Part shown: one piece after another, positions 49,423-58,238 of the stretch
How the letters are laid out: each line of letters begins with the position of its first letter
Position numbering within the stretch: the stretch's first letter is position 1
Origin: Microcaldota archaeon
GTDB taxonomy: Archaea; Micrarchaeota; Micrarchaeia; Anstonellales; Bilamarchaeaceae
Direction: 5' to 3'
Length of the DNA: 64,000 nt
NCBI GenBank assembly: GCA_016932815.1
Contig: JAFGCC010000024.1
Span: 1-64,000 of the forward strand
Program-made: the position numbers and the translations under genes
The notes under the pieces: generated by a model
What the model saw: only the letters and a program-made list of their open reading frames with translations
What the model was told of the DNA's origin: nothing
Database searches by the model: none

Positions 49423-52400
49423 TTAGGAAGTGGCGGCTGGGGAAACCTTCTGCGAATCCGGCCCTTCAACGGCTAGCCCCTTGTCCCCCTTGCCCAGTTT
49501 TACTCCCACGATTTTGGAAACCCCGTCCACCCTGCTAACTCCGAGCATCGCACTTGCCATCCCCATCATTATGTCGTTGTGGCTGACAACCAGGAACTGG
49601 GAGCGGGGGGCCAGCTCTTTTAGGAGCTTTGCGAGGTTCTTGGTGTTTACCTTGTCCAATGGCGCATCCACCTCATCTAGGACGTAGAACGGGGAGGGCT
49701 TGTAGAACTGCAGGGCGAATACGAACATTAGGGCAACGAGGCTCTTCTCCCCTCCGGATAAGGATTCCAGGGAGTGCTCCCTGTTTCCGCGCTTGAGCTT
49801 TATGTACAGCCCGGATTCAAACGGGGTTGAGGGCTTATCCAGGTACAAGTATCCCTCCCCCAGGTCAATTAGCTTGAATAATTTGCGGAACTCCTTGTCT
49901 ACTGCATGGAAGGAGTCAAAGAACGCTTCTTTTTTCCTCTCTTCTATCCCGCTTATCATCTCTATTATCGCGTCTTTTTCCACGCGGAGCCTCTCTATTT
50001 TCTCGTTCATTTCCGCAAGCTCTTTTTCCTTCTCCAGATACATTTCGGGAGCTGCGAGGTTCACGTTCCCAAGGTTGTTGATTAACGATTCTGCGGCCTT
50101 CATTTTCTCCAGGAGTTCCTCCCTGCTTCCTTCTAGCTGCTCTACCCCCTCAAATTCCCCTAGTTCCGCAGAAAGGTCCGCTATGCGCGTATCGAGGTTG
50201 TTGATTTCCACTTCCGCAACTGTGAGCGTTTTCTCGTGCTTTGACATCTCGGAGTTGAACTTTCCGCGCAGGCCCCCAAGCTCCACGAGCTTTGCCTCAA
50301 ACTCCTTTATCTTCTCCATCAGCTTGCGGATTGCGCGGTCGGATGCTCCCATGCGCTCCTCCAATTTGTGCAAATCGTCTTCGCCCCTTGAAATCTGGGT
50401 GGAGAGCGTTTTCTCCCGCAAAACGAGGTCCTTGTGCGTGGAGGTTAGGCCCCCCAGCCTGCGCTCCTTGTCCGCAAGGCCGTCTGTGCGCACCTCAAAC
50501 TCGCGCTTTTTGGAGTCCGCCTGCGCCCGCAATGATGTATAGAACTTGGTTTTTTCCTCCCTCTCTTTTTCCATCATTTCGTTTGCGCTTGATTCCTGCT
50601 CTATTTCGGATTCCAATTTTTTTTGCGTGTCCAGGAGCTTCGCTTCCGCCTCCGAGAGGTTCTTTTCGTATGATGAGAGCTTTGAGCCGGAATGCTCAAG
50701 CGAGGAATTGAGCTTGCCTATTTCCTGCTGCGCCTCTTCTTTGCGCTTCTGCTTCTTTTTTAGCTCGCCCATCTTTTCCCTGAAGGAATCCAGCTCCACT
50801 TCCCTTTTTCTAATTGCGATTTCCGCCTCCACTTTCTCCCTGCGCAAATTCCCCATTTCCTCGCGGATTTGGGAGAGGTCGTCTAATATCCCGCTCTTGC
50901 GCTCCTTTGTGGACTCTAGTTCCGCCTCCATCTTGGTCAATTGGGCTGCGGAAGCCACTCCCCCCCTCGTCTTTCCTCCCGTAATTATCCCGGACTTGTC
51001 AAAGAGGTCGCCGTCTATTGTAACCATGCGCTCTTTTCCCACCCCGATTGATTTTGCCTCCTTCGCATCCTCGACTAAGAGGGTGTTCCCGAAAACGAAC
51101 TCCAGCGCTTTTGAGTATTTTGGGCTAAATTCAATGTAATTTAGGAGCGGGCCCATTCCCCCCACAGCAGTAACGCTTGGGCAGGAAACTTCGCGCAGCG
51201 GGATGAATGTCGCCCTTCCCCTGCCGGTTTTTTTAAGGTATGAGACCGCCTTTATCGCAACGTCCGCCGAATCAACCACCACATACAGGAGCCTTGAGCC
51301 TCCCGCCGCGTCAATCGCCTTTGAATAGTCCGGCTTGAACTTTATTAGGTCCGCAACCGTTCCGTGGATTCCGTTTATCTCCCCGGATTCCTTTAGTTCC
51401 GAAATCGCGGAGAGCGCGGGGTTGCGCACGCTCGCAGATGTTTGCGCGCGCAGCGTTGCGACCTTTTCCCTGAGGGATAACAGGTTGCGGTCAAGTTCCG
51501 CATTCTCGGTATTCAGCTCCTTTTCCCTCTTGAATAGGGCATCCTGGGAGCTTATTATCCCGGATAGCTTTTCTTTTAGGCCCTCTATTTCGGATTCTAT
51601 CCCCGTGAGGTCTGCTGCCTCTCCCCCATCTTCCTCGTCTAGCGCCCTCTGCTTCTCCCCGATTAATGATTGCGATTTTTCTATTTCCCCCCGTAGTATC
51701 AGCATCTGCTCGCGGATTCTTGAGCGCTCCGCCTCCAATGCGGATAATTCCCTGCGGATTTTGGATACCGCTTCGCTCTCCTTGTGCTCTAAGCGGAGGT
51801 TCTCAAGCGGAGCCATTTTTTCCCGGAGCGCGGCCTCCTCCTTTGAGAGCGAATCCAGGATTCCCTTCTCTGTTTCTATGTCCCCCTTGAGCGATTCTAT
51901 TGAGGATAATGCTTTTGAAACCCCTTCGGAGGATTCTTGCAGTGCCTCCTTCTTTGCGGAGAGTTCTGCCTTTGTTTTCTCTATTTCGCGCAGGAGGCGC
52001 TCGCGCTCCTCCTTCGCCCCTATTTCCGCGCTCACTTTCTCCTTCTTGGTTTCCTCCTCTTTTACCTGGGATTCCACCTTTGCAAGGCCCGCCTTTGCAT
52101 CATCCACGCCCTTTTTCGCTTCCAGGAGCGAATCCTCAAGCTTCTCCTTCCTCCGGGTTGCTTTTTCAAGCTCCATTCCTATTAGGGTGGCCTTTGTGCG
52201 CTTTACCGTATCCACCGATGAAGAGTATTTGAGCGCGCGCTCTTTTTCAGATGCCAGTTCGCGCAGGAATGCCGTGCGCTCTCCAAGAACGAGGTTTGCG
52301 TCCCTCATCCTCCCCTCCACCACTTCCAGCTCCTTCATCGCTTCCTTTTTCTTCTCCTCAAATTCGGAGATTCCGGCGACCGCGTCCACTATCCCCCTGC

Positions 52401-52824
52401 GCTCTTTTCCGCTGATTTCAACTATCCTCTGCGTGTCGCCCTGTGCGATTATGTTCCTCCCGCTATTGTCCAGGTTGTATTTTTTTAGGAGCTCCAGGAT
52501 TGCGCTGCGGGTCGTAGTCTTCCCATTTAGCACGTACTTTATCTTCCCGTCTTCGCGGATTGCCCTGCGCAATTCGTATTTCTTGTCGTCCTGGAAGTTG
52601 ATTATCACTTCCGCGTATTTGGAATTGTGGCAGATTAGGTCGCTCACCTTCCTTGCGCGCAGGGATTTTAGGGATTTTTCCCCGAGGCCAAAGCGCACCG
52701 CATCAAGCACGTTGGTCTTGCCGCTCCCGTTTGGGCCTGCAAGGCAGATGAAATCGGGCGGAAGCTCTAAGTCCGCCTTCTTGAAGGACTTGAATCCCCG
52801 CAGTTTCATGCTCGATATGTGCAT
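49423..52824 (-). CDS. smc: Chromosome segregation SMC ATPase
   Basis: A 1133-residue full-length SMC protein, which organises and compacts chromosomes as an ATP-driven ring. N-terminal head with Walker A AGPNGSGKTNVLDAVRFGLG; two long coiled coils (~170-490 and ~660-960); a hinge around residues 500-640 with FKPDYSKAIDAAGGSRLLYV and GDLFDKSGIITGGKTRGG; C-terminal head with signature SLSGGEKSLVALMFVFALQF, Walker B YVLDEVDAPLD and the D-loop. No ScpA or ScpB partner is adjacent. Long open frames on the other strand are codon-usage shadows. Confidence 0.97.
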   Translation of the reverse strand: MHISSMKLRGFKSFKKADLELPPDFICLAGPNGSGKTNVLDAVRFGLGEKSLKSLRARKVSDLICHNSKYAEVIINFQDDKKYELRRAIREDGKIKYVLNGKTTTRSAILELLKKYNLDNSGRNIIAQGDTQRIVEISGKERRGIVDAVAGISEFEEKKKEAMKELEVVEGRMRDANLVLGERTAFLRELASEKERALKYSSSVDTVKRTKATLIGMELEKATRRKEKLEDSLLEAKKGVDDAKAGLAKVESQVKEEETKKEKVSAEIGAKEERERLLREIEKTKAELSAKKEALQESSEGVSKALSSIESLKGDIETEKGILDSLSKEEAALREKMAPLENLRLEHKESEAVSKIRRELSALEAERSRIREQMLILRGEIEKSQSLIGEKQRALDEEDGGEAADLTGIESEIEGLKEKLSGIISSQDALFKREKELNTENAELDRNLLSLREKVATLRAQTSASVRNPALSAISELKESGEINGIHGTVADLIKFKPDYSKAIDAAGGSRLLYVVVDSADVAIKAVSYLKKTGRGRATFIPLREVSCPSVTAVGGMGPLLNYIEFSPKYSKALEFVFGNTLLVEDAKEAKSIGVGKERMVTIDGDLFDKSGIITGGKTRGGVASAAQLTKMEAELESTKERKSGILDDLSQIREEMGNLRREKVEAEIAIRKREVELDSFREKMGELKKKQKRKEEAQQEIGKLNSSLEHSGSKLSSYEKNLSEAEAKLLDTQKKLESEIEQESSANEMMEKEREEKTKFYTSLRAQADSKKREFEVRTDGLADKERRLGGLTSTHKDLVLREKTLSTQISRGEDDLHKLEERMGASDRAIRKLMEKIKEFEAKLVELGGLRGKFNSEMSKHEKTLTVAEVEINNLDTRIADLSAELGEFEGVEQLEGSREELLEKMKAAESLINNLGNVNLAAPEMYLEKEKELAEMNEKIERLRVEKDAIIEMISGIEERKKEAFFDSFHAVDKEFRKLFKLIDLGEGYLYLDKPSTPFESGLYIKLKRGNREHSLESLSGGEKSLVALMFVFALQFYKPSPFYVLDEVDAPLDKVNTKNLAKLLKELAPRSQFLVVSHNDIMMGMASAMLGVSRVDGVSKIVGVKLGKGDKGLAVEGPDSQKVSPAATS

Positions 52825-53093
52825 ATATTTACCCTCGAAAGAAAGTTAGCCCATTTCGCAGTTTTATTTTAAAAATGCTTCGGCAAATCCGGGGCGCAAA
52901 AACGAGAGTGGGAGGGCCATTTGTCCCAGATTCTGTGGATATGCGGGGATTCCTGCGCAAAGGGTTATAAAGAAGGGCGCGCATATTTGGTGCGGAAGGG
53001 AGTCGTTCCCCAAAGCCCCATCCCAGAGATTGCCTCTAGGGAAAGGAAAACCTAAGCCGCCTTGTGCGGATGTGCAATTGAGGTGAATTGGAC

Positions 53094-53523
53094 ATGGGCA
53101 GGTTTTACGTTGCAGGGTGCTTTGCGGACGAAATAATCGTGGAAAAGGACAGGAATACTATTCAAAAGAAGGAGGGGGGGCCAGCAGGATTCATTACCCG
53201 CGTTTTAGGGGAACTCGGAGAGGATTACGAGGTCGCTTCCGGCAAGAGGGCCATTTGCGAAATACACGTGTGCAGAGAAGGCGAGATAGGGAGGGTTTCC
53301 GAGCAGGCTAGAATCAGCCCTTCGCCCATTTCCGCGCAGGTTGTCCTTGCTTCCTCGAGAGCGAATACCGCATAAGCGAGGGCCCGCTATTTTACAAGCG
53401 CGGGCTGCGGGACGCGCTTTTTGCGGCGTTTTCCTGCGAATATGCGAAAACCGATGATGCGAAAAAAGCGATGGAATTTGCCGTGCATTATGCGCGGAAG
53501 TTCATCGTGCGCCCTGCTGATTA
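53094..53523 (+). pseudogene. Decayed PfkB-type carbohydrate kinase
   Basis: ATG 53094 follows GAGGTGA by 7 nt and opens FYVAGCFADEIIVEKDRNTI then GGPAGFITRVLGELGEDYEV, the start of a ribokinase/PfkB-fold kinase with its GG motif. After about 60 residues the similarity ends and the frame stops at 53373-53375. In another phase, YKRGLRDALFAAFSCEYAKT and AMEFAVHYARKFIV, ending at 53523, resemble the family's C-terminal end (normally GAGDTFxAAF). The central ~170 residues are missing. This looks like an internally deleted and frameshifted relic. Confidence 0.55.
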
Positions 53524-53544
53524 AGGGGATTGGCCAGCGGTGCC

Positions 53545-55146
53545 CTACTCTTCATTGGCGAAAGGGTTTTCCCTGAAGCCTGAGTCTTCTGGCACTTCCT
53601 CTCCCAAAACGAACTTCGCCCCAACTCCTTTGGAATATTTGACGGAGAGTATTTCCCCCTTATCTCCGAACTCAAAACCCATCAGGGAGGAGGGTGCCTT
53701 GGGGGCAAAAAGCGTCGCCCCAAACGCCCAGGACATTTTAGGCCCAAGCTTCTGCCCGGTGCTGCATGCCTCCAAGATTATCAGGGGGTTTTCCCCAAGG
53801 ATTTTCCCCAACAGCTCGAATTCCCTCTTGTCGTTGAGGTCGAGGTAGTATTCTTCCGATTCTCCGGGGCCGAGCCGGATATTGCCTTCCTGCCCATGCC
53901 CTCCGAAGAGGACGGCGCTTATTTTGGAATATTTGCCAAACTTCCTGGCCATCCTGAAGAACTCCTCTTCGGTTTCCACTTCTATGGGGATTATCTGGTA
54001 GTATCCTTTTTCCACTACCCTGCTCATATCAGAAGAATAAAACGCCTTGTTATAGTCGTATTTGTTGTAAACCCTAAAGAGCACGGGGCGCTTGTCCGTT
54101 TTCTTTGACATCCTCCCGATTTGTTCGTATGCATCATCGAGCTCTTTTTGGGTGTATCTTGCAAAGTATTCGATTCCGAATTCCCTGTGCAGGGCAATCG
54201 CCTTCTCCTTCCCGATTTTATCCTGCGCATAGGCGAAATTCAGGAACACCTCCCGGTCCTCTATTTTCACTCCCGCTTCGCGCGCAAGCTTCCTCCCATC
54301 TTCCCATTTTTCCCGATACTGGCTCACATCCGTATAGGTAATCCTGCTAAAAGGCTCCGGCTGCCCGGAGTAATTGATGCAAAGCGAATAGTAATGGCCC
54401 TCCTCCTTTTCCATCGCATCATATTTGTCCACGGCCTCAACTAGCGCGTCGAAGAACCCTTCTGAGGGCCTGTCCTTGAGGTCCACGATTATGCCCCAGC
54501 AGGCTGAAGCTTCCGCGATTTTCAATGTGTCCTCCGGGCGCTTTGCAAAAACTTCCGGGAGTTCTCCATTGTTCATTATATCAAAGAAAAGCCCTGCGCC
54601 CCTGCCGCAGATTTTCGAGATTTCGATTAACTCTTTTGCAACCTTTTTAGGGTCCGCCTCAAATGCCTTTGCAACGGTATGCGTATCCAGGAGGTAAAAC
54701 GCAGAGGCCGCCCCGGTTCCCGCGGCCTTGAGTATGGAGATTAGCTCTTTTGGGTGGTTGCTGATAAGAGAAGGCATGTGCTTCCCGTACAATGCCCATG
54801 GGAGCAGGTTCTTCCCTCCCAGTTTGCAGGCTGCGCTAATCGTTTCCGCATTCTCAACTAGAAAATCGGCGGTTCTCCTCCACGGCTTCAGGTAGTTCCT
54901 AAAGAAACTGTATCTGAGGGAGAATGCCTCTTCCCCATTTTCCCGCGATTCGCGCAGGAGCGTGCAGATATGGGAGAACGCACGCAGCTTCTCCGTGCTC
55001 CCCGACTCCGCAACCGCATCGATAATCCTGCCTGAGATATTCTTCCCGTAAGCGGATTCAAGCACCTCTTCCACGTAATCGGTATCGAATTTGGGCGTCA
55101 TATTCAGGGAAGCTTCCTTCTGCCTGCGCCTCTCCTTCATTGCCAT
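53545..55146 (-). CDS. Caspase-fold (clan CD) cysteine-protease-like protein
   Basis: A ~533-residue protein. The first ~360 residues are mainly helical and unrecognised. The C-terminal ~170 read like a caspase-type domain: strand VLFRVYNKYDYNKAFYSS, strand YYQIIPIEVE, strand AVLFGGHGQEGNI with the candidate catalytic His near residue 417, and LIILEACSTGQKL with the candidate Cys near 461. The 44-residue His-Cys spacing and the GGHG and EACS contexts fit metacaspases, CHAT and related clan CD peptidases. GGTG precedes ATG 55146. The substrate and role (regulated proteolysis, stress or defence) are unknown. Confidence 0.6.
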   Translation of the reverse strand: MAMKERRRQKEASLNMTPKFDTDYVEEVLESAYGKNISGRIIDAVAESGSTEKLRAFSHICTLLRESRENGEEAFSLRYSFFRNYLKPWRRTADFLVENAETISAACKLGGKNLLPWALYGKHMPSLISNHPKELISILKAAGTGAASAFYLLDTHTVAKAFEADPKKVAKELIEISKICGRGAGLFFDIMNNGELPEVFAKRPEDTLKIAEASACWGIIVDLKDRPSEGFFDALVEAVDKYDAMEKEEGHYYSLCINYSGQPEPFSRITYTDVSQYREKWEDGRKLAREAGVKIEDREVFLNFAYAQDKIGKEKAIALHREFGIEYFARYTQKELDDAYEQIGRMSKKTDKRPVLFRVYNKYDYNKAFYSSDMSRVVEKGYYQIIPIEVETEEEFFRMARKFGKYSKISAVLFGGHGQEGNIRLGPGESEEYYLDLNDKREFELLGKILGENPLIILEACSTGQKLGPKMSWAFGATLFAPKAPSSLMGFEFGDKGEILSVKYSKGVGAKFVLGEEVPEDSGFRENPFANEE

Positions 55147-55152
55147 TGCCAC

Positions 55153-55516
55153 ACCGCTTGTGGGATATTTGAGAATAAGATATATTAATTGGTGCGCCTT
55201 GGGGCAGGGAATTCGATACTGCCCAAATGGAGATGAGTTCGATTAAGGATTAATAGTCAAGCGAAAATACGAATTATGGGGGGAGGTGGTTCCACCAGAG
55301 GCAGGAGCTCCCGCTAAGAGAGTAATACGCTCATAACCGGGGGTTGGTTAACGGGAGGAGTTACTAATTAAGAGGGGGGTTGGTCCCACCAGGAGGGGGG
55401 ACGCTTCCCCATAGTGTGTAGCTCCCGCGTGCAGCAGATATATGGGATTATAGGTAAAGGGAAAAACGGGGCTGCACGCGACATCCGAGCTACACACTAT
55501 GCCCCCACATGGTGAA
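55153..55516. ncRNA. Structured gene-free stretch beside tRNA-Ala
   Basis: No coding frame is visible over ~360 nt. The left half has three imperfect copies of a G-rich unit (near 55278-55300, 55339-55360 and 55374-55398) built around GGTGGTTCCACC, GGTTGGTTAACG and GGTTGGTCCCACC, each able to form a short stem. The right part holds a long near-perfect hairpin (55410-55501). The arrangement suggests a structured RNA or mobile-element remnant; it does not match tRNA, 5S, SRP or RNase P signatures that I can recall. Strand is uncertain. Confidence 0.35.
55410..55501. repeat. Long inverted repeat (25-bp stem)
   Basis: CATAGTGTGTAGCTC (55410-55424) pairs perfectly with GAGCTACACACTATG (55487-55501). 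CGCGTGCAGC (55426-55435) pairs with GCTGCACGCG (55471-55480). Bulges of 1 and 6 nt separate the two stems, and a 35-nt AT-rich loop closes the structure. It lies 15 nt from the 3' end of tRNA-Ala. It could be a transcript hairpin, a processing site or a small palindromic element. Confidence 0.7.
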
Positions 55517-55623
55517 TGGACTTGGGGGGAGTCGCACCCCCGGCCTCTCCCAGTTTGGATTGCTCCTGCTGATAATGCAGGTGCATTTGCCAAGGGAGCG
55601 CTCTACTACTGAGCTACAAGCCC
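55517..55623 (-). tRNA. tRNA-Ala (GGC) with a 35-nt intron
   Basis: Acceptor GGGCTTG pairs with CAAGTCC, A73 follows. D-arm GCTC/GAGC; anticodon stem CTCCC/GGGAG with loop T-T-G-G-C-A-(intron)-T giving anticodon GGC; T-arm GGGGG-TGCGACT-CCCCC. The intron (55553-55587) lies between positions 37 and 38, the canonical archaeal site cut by the tRNA splicing endonuclease. No CCA is encoded. Length without the intron is 72 nt. Confidence 0.92.
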
Positions 55624-55642
55624 GAGAATCAAAAACAAAAAC

Positions 55643-55867
55643 CTAGGAAGGGGAGATGTAGACCACGCTGTCCCCGCGCAGGAGGCAGGTGCCGATTCCC
55701 TTCTTCACTTCGTCGTTTTCAAGGAGTTCCGCCTTGTCCAAGACGAGGTTCATGTGCACATCATATGCAGAGAGGGTCCCGCGGAAGGTCACTCCCCCCT
55801 TGAGCCCGATAACAACGGTGTTGTTTAGCGAATTGTTCAGTATGTCAAATGGCCTTTTTTCACCCAT
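55643..55867 (-). CDS. LSm/Sm-like archaeal protein
   Basis: A 74-residue Sm-fold RNA-binding protein that forms rings in archaeal RNA metabolism. Sm1: RPFDILNNSLNNTVVIGLKG, GVTFRGTLSAYDVHMNLVLD (the GxLxxYDxHxNLVL signature); Sm2: LLRGDSVVYIS (IRGxxVxxI pattern). ATG 55867 is chosen because AGGTG lies 6 nt upstream; a GTG at 55876 overlaps that site. It is just upstream of tRNA-Ala on the same strand. Confidence 0.93.
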   Translation of the reverse strand: MGEKRPFDILNNSLNNTVVIGLKGGVTFRGTLSAYDVHMNLVLDKAELLENDEVKKGIGTCLLRGDSVVYISPS

Positions 55868-55937
55868 GTATTTCACCTAGATTCAAATCGGAATAACCTT
55901 CTATAGAAGCATTTTTAAAGCTGCTATTCTCGGAGGA

Positions 55938-56549
55938 TTACTTCCTGTTGTGCTTTACCACCACGATTTTCATTCCCTTCTGCAGGATGAACGAAGGCTC
56001 TGCGGGCTGGAAGTCCCTGCCGTCATAGACTGCGGCAATCGTGAATTTCTGGCTCTCTGAGGCCTCCGCAACGCTCTTGTTCACCATCCCTCCCGTGACT
56101 TCCTTCTCGAGCATCTCTATCTGCGAAAAGCGCGGGTCCAGCAGCTGGCTGATTACCGGGTGCATGACCATGTTCGCCAGTTCGCGCGCAAGAGTGGATT
56201 CCGGAAGGAGCGGCTCCACTTCAAGCCTCTCCATGAGCCTTGAGTATTTGGCTTCGGATGCCCTGCACACTACCCTCTTCGCCCTTGCATGTTTTGCATA
56301 GAGCGAAACGAGGAAGTTCGCCTCCTCGTGCCCGGTTACCGCGAAAACGAAATCCGCGGTTCCCAGCTTGAGCTGGTCTAGCCTGTCCGGGTCTGTTGTG
56401 TCCCCGCAGATTACCTGCAAATCCGATTCGCTTGCTATGCGGTCGCACACGTCTTTGTCGCGGTCGAGCACGATTACCTCGTGCTTTTTCTCCAGGAACT
56501 TAGCCAGGTTAAGCCCCACCCTTCCTGCTCCGAAAATCAATATCCTCAT
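55938..56549 (-). CDS. trkA: TrkA-type potassium uptake regulator
   Basis: A 203-residue regulatory subunit of Trk/Ktr potassium uptake. N-terminal RCK NAD-binding domain: MRILIFGAGRVGLNLAKFLE, VIVLDRDKDVCDRIASESD, VICGDTTDPDRLDQLKLGTA. A short C-terminal RCK_C (TrkA_C) domain follows, with AVYDGRDFQPAEPSFILQKG. Binding of NAD(H) or nucleotides gates the membrane partner TrkH, encoded 97 nt upstream on the same strand. Confidence 0.92.
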   Translation of the reverse strand: MRILIFGAGRVGLNLAKFLEKKHEVIVLDRDKDVCDRIASESDLQVICGDTTDPDRLDQLKLGTADFVFAVTGHEEANFLVSLYAKHARAKRVVCRASEAKYSRLMERLEVEPLLPESTLARELANMVMHPVISQLLDPRFSQIEMLEKEVTGGMVNKSVAEASESQKFTIAAVYDGRDFQPAEPSFILQKGMKIVVVKHNRK

Positions 56550-56646
56550 TTTTTCTCCTCTTTTTTTGCCTTAAAGCCTTTCTTCCCGGGGGTTTTGCCC
56601 CGGGCATTTCCTCCCTTTTTTTGGGGCTTTGCCGCCCCGTCCCACG

Positions 56647-58098
56647 CTACCTCTTAGTAAGGAACCGTATCAATGCAAGGCTCGGGAAAATCTCGATACG
56701 GCCTAAATACATCAGGATAATTAAAAAAATCTTCGCTTCCTGCCCCATCAGGGGGATTGGGATTATTGCAAGCCCGACGTTTCCCATTGCGGATGCTATC
56801 ATGAACATCGAATCCTCTATCCCGTAGTCGGCGGCTATGAACACTCCGCAGCCAAAGAGAAAGATAATCATGTACGCGAAAATGAATGTGGAGCTCTCCA
56901 CGATCGATTCTTCGGCTATTGCCTTCCCGTTGATTTTTACGACCTGCACGGTCCCTGCGGGCAGGAAGGCGGATTTTACGTTGCGGAATATGGATTTTAG
57001 GACAACTAGTATCCTCCATAGCTTGATTCCTCCGCATGTTGAGCCCATCATTCCCCCCATTAGCATCAGCACTATGAGGATGTAAATCGGGAACGCGTGG
57101 AGAATCGGGAGGTCCCCCACCTCAAAGCCCGTGGAGGATATAGACGATATTGAGGTTAGGAGAGTATTGTACACGTCCTCCTGGGAAACAAACCAGATTA
57201 GCATGATTGCTAGGGCGGCTATTAGGACGTAGAAAATCAATTCCTCATCCAGCAGGGCTTCGCGCACCTTCCCTGCGGCCAGTTTCCGGTAGATCAGGAA
57301 GCTCGTTGCGCCGCAGAACATCAGGACGGTAAGCGAGGTTTTCTGCAGGTCGTTGAAAGCAAAGGAATCAAACGGGAAGAACCCCCCGCTTGAAACTCCG
57401 GAAAAAGTGAGGTTCACCGAATTTATTGGGTCTATCCCGGACACGATTAAGAGCACGATGCCGATTGTGGTAATCATGAGGTAGGTTCCCCAGATGCTTC
57501 CTGCGGCCTTGCTGATTCCCACTTCTTCGGATGTCCTGCCTTCGGCTTTTAGGAAGTGCTTTGCCTCCCTTCCCTTCATTACCGTGAGCATCAAGATTAC
57601 GATTCCCAACCCCCCAACCCACTGGGTTACGCTGCGGTATAAGAGTATGCTGGAGGGAAGCCCATCTAGGACCGGGATTGCCGAGAGCCCGGTGGAAGTC
57701 CATCCGGATAGGCTCTCAAAGAATGCATCAACGGGCCCCATCCCGTAGGCGAGGTAGGGGATTGCGGAAACCGCGGGGATTATGAGCCATGCCGCGGAGA
57801 CTAGTGCGAGGATTTGGCCGAGGGTTAGTTCGGACACTTCCTCCCTCATTTTCTCCAGGTCCACCAGCCTTGCAAACGTGAATGCGGTATCCTGCTGCAC
57901 GAGTGCCAGCACGAAATTCCTTATGTTCTCGTATATGTGCTGGAGGAGCTGGGGCACTGCGGGCAGCGCCATCACTAAAATCGTGAATCCAATTGTCGCC
58001 CACGCCCCATCGTTTAGGAAGATGCTGTACCCAAAGGGAATAAGGAGTGGAAGTGATGCATAAAACATCAAAATCATTAGCCGTTTTAGGAAAAGCAT
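56647..58098 (-). CDS. trkH: TrkH-type potassium transporter
   Basis: A 483-residue potassium-translocating membrane protein with four repeated M-P-M units. Selectivity-filter regions include SLSGWTSTGLSAIP, LTFSGVSSGGFFPFDS, ISSISSTGFEVGDLP and ASAMGNVGLAIIP, each with the conserved Gly. The C-terminal helices end MYLGRIEIFPSLALIRFL, typical of TrkH. It is the upstream partner of trkA. The 140-nt gap to the upstream Kae1 gene holds no other gene. Confidence 0.93.
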   Translation of the reverse strand: MLFLKRLMILMFYASLPLLIPFGYSIFLNDGAWATIGFTILVMALPAVPQLLQHIYENIRNFVLALVQQDTAFTFARLVDLEKMREEVSELTLGQILALVSAAWLIIPAVSAIPYLAYGMGPVDAFFESLSGWTSTGLSAIPVLDGLPSSILLYRSVTQWVGGLGIVILMLTVMKGREAKHFLKAEGRTSEEVGISKAAGSIWGTYLMITTIGIVLLIVSGIDPINSVNLTFSGVSSGGFFPFDSFAFNDLQKTSLTVLMFCGATSFLIYRKLAAGKVREALLDEELIFYVLIAALAIMLIWFVSQEDVYNTLLTSISSISSTGFEVGDLPILHAFPIYILIVLMLMGGMMGSTCGGIKLWRILVVLKSIFRNVKSAFLPAGTVQVVKINGKAIAEESIVESSTFIFAYMIIFLFGCGVFIAADYGIEDSMFMIASAMGNVGLAIIPIPLMGQEAKIFLIILMYLGRIEIFPSLALIRFLTKR

Positions 58099-58238
58099 CG
58101 GTTTCCCCTATCAATCAACATTTTTATTATTATCTGCGGAGGTGGAAAATGTGCATTTGTGGTGACTTCGGAGGCGGCTGCGGGAAGCAGATGGCTGGGA
58201 GATTTCGGCTGGGCAAATGCGGCGCTCTCCACCCCGGT

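Noticed and set aside
51335-52849. A 504-codon open frame antisense to smc (and others at 49793-50542 and 50546-51139)
   Set aside because: Ser/Phe/Arg-rich low-complexity translation with no domain; it mirrors the codon use of the coiled-coil gene on the other strand.
52825-53087. Riboswitch-like leader before the kinase relic
   Set aside because: A TTATAAA near 52965 and ~100 nt of leader are visible, but no known aptamer pattern was found and the gene is broken.
55278-55501. RNase P RNA or SRP RNA at the structured gap
   Set aside because: No conserved RNase P core or SRP helix-8 sequence could be recognised; left as an unassigned structured region.
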